64,000 nt of DNA from Garcia nutans (GCA_947685225.1 CANTUV010000002.1:3162001-3226000), one strand, 5' to 3'. Counted from the stretch's first letter, positions 1-12,600 are shown. Numbers and translations are program-made. Notes: generated by a model not told the origin, from the sequence alone.

Positions 1-655
1 AGGGTTAGGGTTTATTATTTTAGGTTTAAAAGTTGAACTTTGGATTTAGGGTTTGAAATTTAGGATTCACGGGTAATGAATTTGAATTAGAGTTTTAAAA
101 AGCAATTTGATGATTTATGAAGTTTTATGAATTTAAACAAATGGATTGAAGTTTTTATAAGTAGAAAAGATGATTTTTAAAGCTTTTAGAATGAAATAGA
201 ACCTACTTTAAAAATTTGAAAGAAACAAAATTTTATTTTGGTTTTGTAGAAAAATATGTTCAATGAGTGTTTTAAGGTTTTTAAGAAGAAAAAATAACAA
301 TTTTAAGTCCTTTTAGAAAAGAAAGTCACGTTTTTAATGTTCTAATCTTGGAAAAATTAAGTTAAAGCTCTAAGATTTTTGATTTAGAAAACTAAAATTT
401 TATAACCTAGCTACTGTAAAACATAAATCAAAAAGATTTTTACATACCTACTTTTGTTGATTCTCCAAAAAATAACTCTTCTTGGATGAACTAGCTCCAA
501 AAACAAGCCTTGGTTGCCTTTGAATTGATTAAATCATGCTACTGCTGCTTTAAATATCAATTGAATTGAGTTTTTCCTTTTCCTTCCTTGATTTGGTTTC
601 AAAAATCAAGCCACTGCCAATTTTTTTCCTCCCTTGATTTGGTTTAATTGGTCCT

Positions 656-663
656 TATTTATA
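656..663 (-). promoter_or_regulatory. Putative TATA box of A1 3' LTR
   Basis: TATAAATA on the minus strand, at the same LTR position as 21127-21134 and 31478-31485. The conservation between copies supports a core promoter role; expression is not shown. Confidence 0.5.
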
Positions 664-774
664 GTGGTTTTTAGGTTGTTTATTCCTAATTAATTAAGGT
701 AAGTAATATTAATAAAAAAAGAAATTAAAACCAAATTGGATTAGGATTCTAAAAATTTTGCGTTGGCGAAAACT

Positions 775-890
775 GAGCTGTCGGGCCCGAGGGCGTGCTA
801 GCCCGCAGGAAATTCCTGCGGGCAAAAATTTCGCCCGCAAGAACCTGCGGGCGAGCTGACGCTGGCTCGACGGGCCCGTGCCACCACTTT
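775..890 (-). promoter_or_regulatory. GC-rich hairpin cluster in A1 U3
   Basis: Two strong dyads sit in otherwise AT-rich DNA. GCCCGCAGG / CCTGCGGGC (801-823) has a 9-bp stem and 5-nt loop. CGCCCGCA / TGCGGGCG (832-853) has an 8-bp stem and 6-nt loop. They lie about 140-190 bp upstream of the TATA box in element orientation. Confidence 0.6.
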
Positions 891-1084
891 TCAATGCCGG
901 ATTTTTTTCCGACTCCGACTCCGATTTTTTTTATTTGTTTATTTTCATTTTTTATTAATAAAAATTAGATACTAAGGTAAAAATTATTTAACTAAAATTA
1001 TTTTGGACCAATTAAACAACAAAAATTATTTTGGACTAAGTAAAGCATATTGGATCGGATTGGGTCAAAAATTAAAGGTCTACA

Positions 1085-1097
1085 GTTTGCCCCCTGC
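1085..1097 (-). other. Polypurine tract of A1
   Basis: GCAGGGGGCAAAC on the minus strand directly abuts the 3' LTR start. It corresponds to 21532-21544 and 30979-30991. Expected role: primer for plus-strand DNA synthesis. Confidence 0.75.
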
Positions 1098-1164
1098 TTG
1101 AATGATCTGAAACCTTAGTGAAAGAGAGTGAAAAGCAACAAAACTTAATTTTTGATGTGGCGAC

Positions 1165-1436
1165 TTGTTTTGGATTCTGGACCCGAGGATGATTCTAGGT
1201 TATGGACCTAAGAAAAATTTGGGTTCCGGACCCGGATTCGAGTTATGGACTCGAGGATATTTATAGATTCGGGACCTAAGAAAAATTCAGGTTTTGGACC
1301 CAGATTCGAGTTCTGGACATGAGGATAATTCTAGGTTCTGAACCTAAGGAAAATTTGGGTTATGGACCCAGTTTTGGACTCAAGGGAGATTCTAGGTTCT
1401 GGACCCGGTTTGAGTTATGGACTCAAGGATGTTCTA
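1165..1436 (-). repeat. Mini-hairpin array, TCTGG-loop type (first part)
   Basis: Degenerate tandem units of about 22 bp. Stems such as CGAGT/ACTCG, TAGGT/ACCTA and GGGT/ACCC flank a constant TCTGG (CCAGA in element sense). The solo LTR at 1437 interrupts the array, which resumes at 3990. Confidence 0.85.
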
Positions 1437-2440
1437 TGTAATATCCCAATGTATGCCCTAGAAGTTTTGAATATAATTGTTGTTTGATTGGAATTAAATG
1501 TATATATGTTTCTGCAAAGGAAATGAGTGTGTTAAGAGAATGTATATGTTGTGTATATTGTTATATATATATAACATATAAGTTGGTCAAATGGAGAGTC
1601 AAGGGAAGAAGATATTTTTATTTGAGATTTGTGAAATGACTTAAAAGGGCAAGTGTTTTTAAGGAAATCAAAACATTTGGTTAAAGGGTGTTTTGGTAAT
1701 TGTATTGTTAAAATCACTTGGTGGAGATTTAAGGAGAAGTTGACTTTGTTTCTTCATCATTTTCTCTTCTTCTTCATTGTAGTGGCCGGCTCTTCCAAAG
1801 ACAAAAGAAAACAAGAGAGCAAAAGAGGTGTTTGAAGTTCTAAGCTCAAATTGAAGGAAGAATCAAAGGATTAAATTGGAGATTTGTGAAATTCATCAAT
1901 TTTGGTAAGTTCTTTCTCTTGATTTCCTTTGTTCTTTTGAAGTTGTGTTTGGGGTTGATGTATTGTTATGGATGATATGAATAAGTGTGTTTGTGATATG
2001 TTTATAAGTGTGGAAATTGAGGATAAGTTAAGTGGATGTTGATATTGGAAGTGTTAGAATTGAGATTGTTTTAGAGTTTGAAGTGATTAATTGTATTGTA
2101 TTATTGTTGGATTAGATTTTGAAGGAAGGTGAATTGCCCTAGTTTGGGAAGCGAAGAATCTTGGAAAAGGGAAGTGTTTAGAGTTGTGAGAATTGGTATT
2201 GAGGTAAGTACAAAATACTTAAATTCATATGATTTTGAAATTTGACACATTTAGTTGTAAATGTGTTAATTAATCAAATGTTTTGTTGATGTGTTTTAAT
2301 AAGGTGAATATTGTGATAAACATGTAGAATTTGTGTTTAGAACATTGATTACATTCATTTGAACCATGCTATATTGTGTATGATGAGTTTGAGTGCAACC
2401 AAAGGAGAATTGAACATGTTAGGGTTTCAAAAGCATGGAG

Positions 2441-2640
2441 AGACACGGCCAATTCATGAGAGACACGGCCAATTCATGAGAGACACGGCCAAGTCAAGGA
2501 AATTTAGCCGTGTTGGATTGATTTTGGAAGAGACACGGCCGTGTCCCTTGCCCGTGTTGGCTACTGTCAAATTGTGGTTGAGAGACACGGCCACAAGCTT
2601 GGCCGTGTCCCTCAAGTGTGCTGGCCGTATCCCTCAAATG
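2441..2640 (+). promoter_or_regulatory. GACACGGCC dyad cluster in family D solo LTR
   Basis: Repeated half sites GACACGGCC and GGCCGTGTC, including the perfect 14-bp palindrome GACACGGCCGTGTC at 2532-2545 and GACACGGCC...GGCCGTGTC around 2583-2612. A TATA-like TATAAATT follows at 2801-2808. Confidence 0.75.
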
Positions 2641-3531
2641 TGTTAGTTAATGTTTCTATCCTTTGTTATTTTTGCATTTTTTTGATTCTCAAAGGTATTT
2701 TTGTACCTAAACCTAAACATAAACACATTTAAAACAATAATGATCCAAACAAATGTATGTGAAAGATATGATTATGTATTTGAAAGATGAAATTGCATAA
2801 TATAAATTGAGATAATTGAGGCATGTATGCCTATGTGATGATGTTTAATGGATTTGGTTATGTGTACTTGATTAATGAAGTGTTATAATGTGAAATGAAA
2901 TGGGAAGCCATTGAGATTGGCTATGAGGATTCAATTGAAAGAAATAAGGCATGTTTGCATAGATGATGATGAGAATTGAGAATGGAAATGATAATTAAAT
3001 AATAAATGAATTGTGTGGCTAATGTGTTATTCCATTTTCAGAGTTTGTTGTTGGTGGCATGCCTAATAATAGTAACAATCTCTTGAAGTTAGGTTAGATT
3101 GAATCCTTGAAGCCTAATTGAGATGTTACATCCCTTGAAGCTAGGTTGGATTGGTTCTTGAAGCCAAGTTGGGTTGATACTTAGCATGCTTTGTTCCCCT
3201 TGAAGCTTGGTTGAATTTAATCCTTGAAGCCTAGTTGGGTTTATGATATTGATACATGTGATAACAAAACCAAAGCATTAACTCTGAAAATTGAATGACA
3301 TATTAGTGTGTTTTGGGCCCATGCTTGTCTTTGTTTAATGTGAGTCATGATTGGGAAAATGATTGACTAATAAGATATATGGAAGGATGTTGAAATGTAA
3401 TATGTTTATATGATTATGATTTGTGAAATGCAAAGGTGTGATGTTAGCTTTTCATCTATGTTGTTTTCTTTATTAAGAACATGTATGGCATTGCATTGCA
3501 TTAAAGCATATTGATAGAATGCTTTGTATTA

Positions 3532-3568
3532 CTAAGCCGTTGGCTTAGCGCGATAGTGTTGATCGCGC
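3532..3568 (+). other. Tandem double hairpin in family D LTR
   Basis: CTAAGCC-GTT-GGCTTAG (3532-3548) is followed without a gap by GCGCGAT-AGTGTTG-ATCGCGC (3548-3568). Seven-base perfect stems are present in both. Related structures occur in every other family D LTR here. Confidence 0.75.
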
Positions 3569-3989
3569 AGGTGATAGAGTTGAACCCGAGAGCTCTTCTA
3601 GACCGAGTGAGAGTAGACATTAAAGAATCTATTTTGGGACTTAAAGATCAGAGAAGAGCTGCCAATCATGTATAACTTCTTTATATTTTGTAAAGTATTG
3701 TTTATAATGTATCTATATGTATATTTGTAGATTTGTAAATATGGATTTAAATGTTTTCATATATGTAAATATTTTATAAATTCCGCTGCGTATTAAGTAA
3801 ATGTATATATTTATTTTGTTTTATATTATAGGTTAACTACTTACTTTCTATAATATATAATGAGAAAGGTTATGGTATCTTTTAAAATGATTTGAATGTT
3901 AAAGAAAACCGTAGCATCCCTATGTTCAGTGCATGTATATTACATTGTGGTGTTTGTAGTGTGCATGTGCTGGATGTGAGGGTGTTACA

Positions 3990-4575
3990 TTCTAGGTTCT
4001 GGACCTAAAGAAAATTTGGTTATGGACCTGGATTCGAGTTCTGGACTCGAATATAATTCTAGGTTCTGAACCTAAGAGAAATTTGGGTTCTGGACCCGGA
4101 TTCGAGTTCTGGACTTAAGGATAATTCTAGGTTCTGGACCTAAGGGAAATTTGGGTTCTGGACCCGGATTCGAGTTCTGGACTCGAGGATAATTCTAGGT
4201 TCTGGACCTAAGGAAAATTTGGGTTCTAGACCCGGATTCGAGTTCTGGACTCGAGAATAATTCTAGGTTCTGGACCTAAGGAAAATTTGGGTTTTGGACC
4301 TAGATTCGAGTTCTGGACTCGAGGATAATTCTAGGTTTTGGACCTAAGAAAAATTTGGTTATGGACCTAGATTCGAGTTCTGGACTCGAGGATAATTCTA
4401 GGTTCTGGACCTAAGGAAAATTTGGGTTCTGGACCCAGATTCGAGTTCTGGACTCGAGGATAATTCTAGGTTCTGGACTTAAGGGAAATTTGGGTTCTGG
4501 ACCCAGATTCGAGTTCTGGACTCGAGGATAATTCTAGGTTTTGGACCTAAGGAAAATTTGGGTTCTGGTCCCCGG
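3990..4575 (-). repeat. Mini-hairpin array, TCTGG-loop type (second part)
   Basis: About nine copies of a 68-bp higher-order unit. Each holds three sub-units with the same TCTGG loop and different complementary stems (CGAGT/ACTCG, TAGGT/ACCTA, GGGT/ACCC). It continues the array broken at 1436. Confidence 0.9.
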
Positions 4576-5062
4576 TTTTGGATACTCAATCCTAAACTAG
4601 TCTTGGATACTCGATATTAATTTTGATTGGGATACTCGATCCTAACTGGATTTGGATACTCAATCCTATACTGGATTTGGATACTCGATGCTAAGTGGAT
4701 TTGGATACTCAATCCTAACTGGACTTGGATACTTGATCCTAACTGGACTTGGGATACTTGATCCTAACTGGACCTGGGATTCTCGATTCTAAGCTGGATT
4801 TGGATACTCGATCCTAAACTGGATTGGGATACTCGATCCTAAATGGATTTGGATACTCGATCCTAAATCAGATTTGGATACTCGATCCAAAATTGGATTG
4901 GGATACTCGATCCTAACTTGATTTGGATACTCGAACCTAAACTTGATTGGGATACTCGATCCTAACCAGGGTACTTTGACTAGAGATTTGAATTGATTTT
5001 GATTTAATTTGGGTACTTGGACCTGAGATTAGATTTGATTTGGGTACTTGGACCCAAGAATA
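4576..5062 (-). repeat. Mini-hairpin array, ACTCG-loop and ACTTGG-loop types
   Basis: To about 4970, roughly 25-bp units contain GGAT-ACTCG-ATCC followed by a TAA/CTGGATT-like spacer. From about 4968 to 5062 units become GGGT-ACTTGG-ACCC-like. Stems are 4 bp, and mutated copies are common. Confidence 0.85.
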
Positions 5063-5095
5063 AATTTGACTAACCTTTTATCAATTGAGAAGTCT

Positions 5096-5290
5096 GACTG
5101 CTCCGGCTGTTCTATGCATTGTGATTCTTCACCCTCATAATGGATCTTTATCCTTGGAGATTGGGTCTTCACCCTTGCAAATGGATCTTCATCCTTGAAA
5201 ATGAATCTTCATCTTTTGACATCGGGTCTTTACCCTCGAAAAATGGATCTTTATTCTTTGAGATCGGGTCTTTACCCTGGCTTCAGCTCT
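5096..5290 (-). repeat. Mini-hairpin array, CTTC/CTTT-loop type
   Basis: Units of about 26-33 bp alternate GGAT-CTTC-ATCC and GGGT-CTTT-ACCC (for example 5222-5233). It matches 23072-23228 and, inverted, 29398-29640. Confidence 0.8.
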
Positions 5291-7217
5291 TTTAGCTCGA
5301 TTGATCTTTCGTCTTTTGCATCTTCATTCTTTTGAGAGATCTAATTGTTCCATTCTTTTGTTCTTTGTTTTTGCAAAGATTTAGCTATTTTTAATTGGAC
5401 CTTATATCCTCTCCTTGCCCCCCTTCAAAGATTTTTTCCATGCAAGCTTTTATTGATGTTGTTGTTGTCTAGTTCTTCGCACAAGCACTTATTTCTTCTC
5501 TTTGTAAAATGACTGGAGCTTTCTCAAGCAATGGGCTTTCCATGCCCCCCTGATTTGACATCTTCTTTTGATTCTTTACTTTGCGAGGTGTTTGTTGTTC
5601 ATTTTGCCATAGAATAGACAACACAAGACAAGAAATTACGATGTGATATGCTCATGTATGCATGATATGGATGAATAATACTTACAGTGGTTCCATGACT
5701 CACAGACCGAGGTGATTAGCAGAAGTATTCTCATTGGTTTCGTTTTGACGCTTGTTCAAGTCTTGCATTGGAATGATTGAAAGCTTTGCATTTGTGGCTT
5801 TTAACTTCAAGATGTTGAAAACATGAGTGGTGGAGATCCCAAGTTGCAGAGTCAGGGATTCATCTATTTCAAGCTATATTTCAGCATGTCAGTTGGTAGT
5901 TTCTTCATAACTTTGCCAATAATAATTTTCTTTGCTCAATGTGTCCTTTGGAGGTTCAACATACTTCCCTTAACTTGAAGGCTTTGTTATGACAAAACAT
6001 TTTTTTTTTGAAATTTTTGAAATTTTCATTTTGAAATCAAATGTTGGCTTTGCCAAATTAATGTCGATGTACCTCAGGACTTGATTTTTCCAAATTAACA
6101 TATCTATAACATGACAACCCTAGTTACCGTACTAAACTCGGGGATTATTTCTACTTAAGCAAGAATTGTTGCACTTCAGATAGGCACATACACATTACTT
6201 GGCCAAAGGTCTCATTGAGTTTAAATATTGTCTATCTCATATGCATGCTTATCCAAACTATCTCCACTAATAGACTCTACCTACCAAGAGAGGTCAACGG
6301 GTCTTTGATAGGCTTGAAATGGGGTCTATGAGGGAAACAGGCTTAAGTGAAGGCCATTTTGAGATTGGAGCTGGTGTGACACAATGGACAAACCTTCACA
6401 CTACAAATTTCTTGTTGGAATTTTAGGCAGCTTGGAGGCAACCCTGCTAGACTCCAAATTTCTTCTATCTTCTTAGCATTAAACTGGATATTGACTAGGA
6501 CAGTTTTATTTTTTTGCCCTTGCATAAAGTTTAAGACCCAAATTTTTTTCTTTTCTTCTTCTCCCTTTTCTTTCTTTTTATTTTTCTTACTCTTCCCTTT
6601 CTTTGTTTTTTTGTCCTTCTTTCTTGTTGGACCACAAAACTTTCAAGAACTATGTGGTCTTCCTGCTTTTCTCCAATTTTAATTGAATCTTTGGTTGGGT
6701 TGTACCAACTCAAAAAAGGTCTTTATGAACCAAATAGAAGCCTTTTGCTGCTTTAGGTAAAAGATAACTCAGTTGGCTTTATGAACTGCCTTTTTAGGTT
6801 TTATCTTTTTTTTTCTTCTTCTTCTTCCTTTTTTTTCTATTCTTTTTTCTTTCTTTTCTTTTTCTATTCTATCTCTTTTTTTTTCTCTCTCTTTTTTTTT
6901 CCTTTTTTTGGTTCTAGCTCAAACATAGTTGTCTTGTTTGTACCAACTTGGGCTTCCAATAATGGATGAGTGGAGTAACATAAATCTTCTTTAATAGGGA
7001 TAAATCATTTATTACTCCAATGTTGTTGTTGTCTTGGATATATTAAGGGAACTTCAACTACTCTTAGGGTCTTGAAACGCCCACTATCTTTATGGCCTTG
7101 AGAACTTCAACTATCTTTATGGTCTTGAGAACTTCAACTATCTTCATAGTCTTGAGAACTTGAATTATCTTCATGATCTTGACTAATCATTGCCTTTTTT
7201 GATCTTATTGCCTCTTT
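5291..7217 (-). other. Non-coding interior of unit A1
   Basis: About 1.9 kb with no credible gene. It holds pyrimidine-rich tracts near 6540-6640 and 6800-6910 (purine-rich in element sense) and four degenerate repeats of about 30 bp near 7070-7185, built on GAACTTCAACTATCTT and GTCTTGA. It is closely matched by 23230-25147 and, inverted, by 27480-29390. Confidence 0.7.
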
Positions 7218-7222
7218 ATCTT
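7218..7222. repeat. Target-site duplication ATCTT, left copy
   Basis: ATCTT flanks the intact chromovirus and is repeated at 16870-16874. The homologous site in unit A2 has a single copy at 25148-25152. Confidence 0.95.
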
Positions 7223-7607
7223 TGTAACACCCCCATATCCAATGCACACACACTACAACCACAACAATGTAGCATAAGTGCACCAAATATAGGGATGCTA
7301 CGGTTTTCTTAACATTTAAAACACTTTAAATGATGTTATCATCTTTATCAATATACATTATAGATAGTAAGTAATCAATTGGTAATATAAACAAAATAGA
7401 TATATAAATACATTTAAGTATTACACAGCGGAAGTTATAAAATATGTGCATATTTACATATTAAACATATCTTTACAAAATATAAAGAAGTATACATGAT
7501 TGGCAAGTTTGCTCTGATCTTTAAGCTCCCAAAAATCAAATCTTCAAGGTCTACTCTCACTCGGTCTCGTAGAGCTCTCAGGTTCAACTCTATCAACTCT
7601 ATTACCT

Positions 7608-7645
7608 GCGCGATTAAACACTATCGCGCTAAGCCAACGGCTTAG
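7608..7645 (-). other. Tandem double hairpin in chromovirus 3' LTR
   Basis: GCGCGAT-TAAACACT-ATCGCGC (7608-7629) overlaps by one base with CTAAGCC-AAC-GGCTTAG (7629-7645). The identical pair in the other LTR is at 14862-14899. Confidence 0.75.
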
Positions 7646-8419
7646 TAAGATAATCATGCAAATGATATGACTTAGTGCAATGCAATGTCATTTCTCAATC
7701 CATATTATACATGTAACATCATATATGCAAAACTAACCACATACTTTCACATTACAAATCACATTTCAATATCTTTCCATATACTTCATTTGTATCCATT
7801 TAATCATTCATAATCAACACTAAACAAAGACAAGCATGGTCTCATTATTCAAACATTTCACCATTCAACAATTACATCTAAACAAACACATACATGGGCC
7901 CAAAACACACTAATATGCCATTCAATTTTCAGAGTTAATGTTTTGGTTCTATCATCACATTTATCAATATCATAAACCCAACTAGGCTTCAAGGATTAAG
8001 TTCAACCAAGCTTCAAGGGGAGCAAAGCATGCTAAGCTTCAACCCAACTTGGCTTCAAGAACAAAATCCAACCTAGCTTCAAGGGTGGTAACATCTCAAT
8101 TAGGCTTCAAGGATTCAATCCAACCAAACTTCAAGAGATTGTTACACTCATTAGGCATGCCACCAACAACAAACTCTGAAAATGGAATAACACATTAGCC
8201 ACACAATTCATTTAGATTTCATTCTCAATTCTCATTATCATTTAGACAAACATGCCTCATTTATCTCCATTGAATCACCTTAGCCAATAACAATGGCTTC
8301 ACCTTTCATTTCACAATATAACACTTCATTATTCAAGTGTATATTTATCACATTCATGATCACATTATATCTCACATAGCATCATTCACAAATATCAACA
8401 ATGCAAGAACAACTTATAT

Positions 8420-8427
8420 TATTTATA
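8420..8427 (-). promoter_or_regulatory. Putative TATA box of chromovirus LTR
   Basis: TATAAATA on the minus strand, about 150 bp downstream of the dyad cluster in element orientation. The 5' LTR copy is at 15674-15681. Candidate only: other AT-rich boxes are near. Confidence 0.4.
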
Positions 8428-8577
8428 GCTTTAGGATCATCCACAAGTGTTTGATCAAGTCATTCCTTAATTTAAGTATGTTTAAAAATGTTTATGTTGA
8501 GGTTTAGAGACCACACTACCTTTGAAGAATTTAAACCATGCAAAGAGAACCAAGAAATCAAACAATGTTCAAATCAT

Positions 8578-8720
8578 TTGAAGGACACGCCCAACTCACT
8601 TGATTGACACGCCCAACCAGCTTGAGTGACACGCCCGTGTCCTTAAAAAGAAAAGAGGCAGTAGCTTCCTCAAATAAATGACACGCTCGTGTCCCTTTAA
8701 ATGCACTTGGCCGTGTCACC
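8578..8720 (-). promoter_or_regulatory. GACACGCCC/GGCCGTGTC dyad cluster in chromovirus 3' LTR
   Basis: Half sites GGACACGCCC, GACACGCCCGTGTCC and GGCCGTGTC are repeated about six times in otherwise AT-rich sequence. It matches 15832-15974, where two of the roughly seven LTR differences fall inside the cluster. Confidence 0.7.
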
Positions 8721-9615
8721 CACAAACACAACCTAACTAAAACCAACACTTTCTCAATTGCACTCAAACACAATATTCATCATATAACATATTTCAAATG
8801 AACATAAACAATGTTCTAAACACATATTCATCACAAGAAACACTTCACAATACATTAATATAACAATTAAACACACACATCATCTCAAAACCCTAAAACC
8901 AACATCCTTCTCCATCCTTCCAAATCAACATCTACCACTTCTAACAACAACAACTATATAAACTATTAACTTAAACCAATTTAATACTTGAGAACACAAC
9001 ACAACACATCTCAAATCCATCAAATCACAAAATCACCAAACCCTAACTCACTTCCAACACAACTTCCAAATAAGTAAAGAAAACAAAAGATTACTTACTT
9101 AAAAAGAAGAAATTTCACAAATCCCTTGTCAAATCCTTTAATTATTTCTTCAATTTGCTCCTAGCATCAAGAACACCTTTCTTGCTCTCTCTTCTCTTCA
9201 ATGGCCGGCCACCTCTTGAAAGAAAAAAGGAAATAATGAAGACACCAAGTCAAATTTTGCTTTTAATCTCCACCAAGTGATTTAATCCAAGCAATTACCA
9301 AAATGCCCTCAAACATAAAACTAACCTTTTGTCTTATATAAGCCCATAAATGTAATTACACACTCAACACAAAAATATCTTCTTCCACTACCCAACACCT
9401 TGACTCTCCCTTTGACCCATTTATATGTTATATATATTATCATATACACAACATATACCATTCTCTCTAAACCCTATTTTCTTTCCAAAACACAAACACA
9501 CAAGCATTCTCCTCCCAATTTCTTTTCTTAGCACAATATAAACATTCAATCCAGTTAGTATAACAACAACAACAACAATATGCAAAACTTCTAGGGCATA
9601 AATGAGGATATTACA

Positions 9616-9628
9616 ATTCTCCCCCTCT
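9616..9628 (-). other. Polypurine tract of intact chromovirus
   Basis: AGAGGGGGAGAAT on the minus strand, directly before the 3' LTR start and 33 bp after the gag-pol stop codon. Primes plus-strand synthesis in this class. Confidence 0.85.
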
Positions 9629-9661
9629 AAAAAGAAATTTCGTCCTCGAAATTACCTGATA

Positions 9662-12600
9662 TCAAGTCTGAAATAACTGAGGATATTGCTCTCGCATGGT
9701 TTGCTCACTTTCCCAAGTTGCCTCCTCCTTTCCATGATTCTTCCACAAAATTTTCACCAATGGCACTCTTTTATTTCTCAACTCTTTCACATCACGTGCC
9801 AAGATAGCAACTGGTTCCTCTTCAATCGTCAAATCAGGATTTACTTCAATTGACTCAATCGGCAACACATGAGATGGATCCGACCTATACCTCCTCAACA
9901 TAGAAACATGAAACACATTATGAATACGATCCAACTCAGGTGGCAAAGCAAGTCGATACACCACTGGCCCAACTCTTTCCAAAACTTCATATGGTCCAAT
10001 GAAACGAGGGCTCAATTTCCCTTTCCGACCGAACCTCAAGATCTTCTTCCAAGGAGATATTTTCAAAAATACCTTATCTCCCACATCGAACTCTATATCT
10101 CTTCTCTTCAAATCTGCATAAGACTTCTGTCGGTCCGAAGCTGCTTTCAATCTGCCTCGAATCAATTTCACTTTCTCTTCAGTTTCTTGAATCAAATCAG
10201 GCCCAATCAACTTGCCATCTCCCAGTTCACTCCAACACAGAGGTGTCCTACACCGTCTGCCATACAATGCCTCGAATGGGGCCATACCAATGCTGGATTG
10301 GTGACTGTTGTTGTATGCAAACTCCACAAGAGGTAAAAACCTATCCCAACTTCCAGAGAAATCGATGACACAGCTTCTCAACATATCCTCAACAATCTGT
10401 ATCACTCTCTCTGACTGTCCATCCGTCTGTGGATGAAAAGCAGTACTGAAGTGCAGTCGGGAACCCAAAGCACCATGTAAACTCTTCCAAAATCTTGAAG
10501 TAAACCTGGGATCTCGATCAGACACTAAAGAAGTTGGAACACCATGCAGTTTCACAATCTCATGGATATACAGCTCAGCTAACCTCTCCAAAGAGTAATC
10601 CATCCGAACCGGAAGGAAATGAGCTGTCTTAGTTAATCTATCCACAATCACCCATATGGCATCATGTTTCCTTTGTGTCAATGGCAATCCAGACACAAAG
10701 TCCATTGTCACTCTTTCCCACTTCCATTCAGGCACTGACAACGGCTGAAGCAACCCGGTTGGAACTTGATGCTCTGCTTTAACCTTCTGACAAGTGAGAC
10801 ATTTCGATACAAACCCAGCAATGTCTCTCTTCAACCCAATCCACCAGTAATGTTGTCTTAAATCATGATACATCTTGGTATTACCCGGATGCATAGCAAA
10901 CATCGACTGATGAGCTTCTTCCAAAATAACCCTTTTCAAATCAGCATCATCGGGTACACACAATCTGCTCTTGAACCAAAGACTCCCATCACTCTTCACA
11001 ATAAAATCTCTACCTTTTCCACTCTGACAATCTGAAACAATCTTCTGTATCTTCTTATCAGCCAACTGAGCTTCTTTGATCTGATCTAACAAAACCGGTT
11101 TCAAATGCAACTGTGCCAACAATGCACCATCATCACAAGATACAAAACTGGCACACAATGCTCTCAACTCAACAAGCAACGAGAGCGAGTAAACTGTCAA
11201 ACCTGCTAAAGACTTCCGACTCAAGGCATCAGCAACAACATTTGCTTTACCTGGATGATAATCAATCAAACAGTCGTAGTCTTTAATCAATTCCAACCAT
11301 CTCCTCTGTCGAAGATTAAGTTCTTTCTGGACACCCAAATACTTCAAGCTTTTGTGATCAGTGTAAATAAAACATTTCTCCCCAAACAGATAATGGCGCA
11401 AAATCTTCAATGCAAACACAATAGCTGCCAACTCCAAATCATGGGTAGGATAGTTAAGCTCATGCGGTTTCAACTGACGAGATGCATAAGCTATAACTTT
11501 ACCTTCCTGCATAAGAACACACCCCAAACCACTATGTGACGCATCACTGAAAATCACATATGGTTTGCCTTCTATAGGTAAAGTAAGAACAGGCGCTTGA
11601 GTTAACATTTCTCTCAACTGCTCAAAGCTAGCCTGACACTGATCAGTCCACACAAATTTCACTCCCTTACGAAGCAATCTGGTGAGTGGAGTAACTATCA
11701 AAGAAAACCCTTTCACAAACCTCCGGTAATAGCCTGCCAAACCCAGAAAACTTCTAACTTCTGTCACTGACTTGGGTGGACTCCAATTCAAAATGGCTTC
11801 AACTTTGCTCGGATCAACTCTAATGCCTTCTGCTGAAACTATATGTCCGAGAAAAGCTACTTGATCCAACCAGAACTCACACTTCGACAACTTGGCAAAC
11901 AACTGCTTCTCTCTCAAAATCTGCAACACAATCCGCAGATGCTTATCATGTTCCTCTTCATTCCGCGAATACACCAGAATGTCATCGATGAAGACCACTA
12001 CAAACTGATCCAAATAGGGCCTAAACACCCTATTCATCAAATCCATAAAAGCTGCCGGTGCATTCGTCAGACCAAAAGGCATAACTAAAAACTCATAATG
12101 CCCATACCTGGTCCGAAAAGCTGTTTTAGGAACATCTTCTGCTCTGACTCTCAGCTGATGGTACCCAGATCTCAGATCAATTTTAGAAAATACAGCTGCA
12201 TCCTTCAACTGATCAAAGAGGTCATCAATTCTAGGCAACGGATATTTATTTTTAATGGTCACTTTGTTCAATTGCCTATAGTCGATACACAACCTCATAG
12301 TACCATCTTTCTTTTTCACAAATAGCACAGGAGCTCCCCACGGAGAAACACTGGGGCGAATAAATCCTTTGTCCAATAACTCCTGTAATTGCACTTTCAA
12401 TTCCCTCAATTCTGCTGGTGCCATTCTGTAAGGAGTAATCGAGATAGGAGTGGTACCAGGCAATAATTCAATACCAAACTCCACCTCTCTCTCCGGAGGC
12501 AATCCTGGCAATTCCTCTGGAAATACATCCGGAAACTCAGCAACTGTGGCAATGCTATCAATAGGGGAACCCTTCACTCTAGTATCTACCACATGAGCAA

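Larger units (their letters stand above)
1..1084 (-). repeat. 3' LTR of unit A1, partial
   Basis: Near-identical to 20476-21531. It ends at 1084 with GGGTCTACA-type sequence, the reverse complement of the LTR start TGTAGACC, directly next to the polypurine tract. The window start cuts off the distal part. It contains a TATA box (656-663) and GC-rich hairpins (about 775-890). Confidence 0.88.
1437..3989 (+). mobile_element. Solo LTR of a Tekay-like chromovirus (family D)
   Basis: A 2553-bp sequence starts TGTAATATCCC and ends GGGTGTTACA, the reverse complement of the ends of the LTRs at 7223 and 14477. The flanking 5-bp duplication TTCTA (1432-1436 and 3990-3994) shows a genuine insertion. 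The absence of any interior shows loss by LTR-LTR recombination. Unit A2 keeps the uninterrupted target at 21903-21907. It is a relative of, not identical to, the LTRs of the intact element. Confidence 0.93.
7223..9615 (-). repeat. 3' LTR of intact chromovirus
   Basis: On the plus strand it begins TGTAACACCCCC and ends GGATATTACA. It carries the double hairpin (7608-7645), a TATA-like box (8420-8427, minus) and the dyad cluster (about 8578-8720). It starts next to the polypurine tract on the minus strand. Confidence 0.96.
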
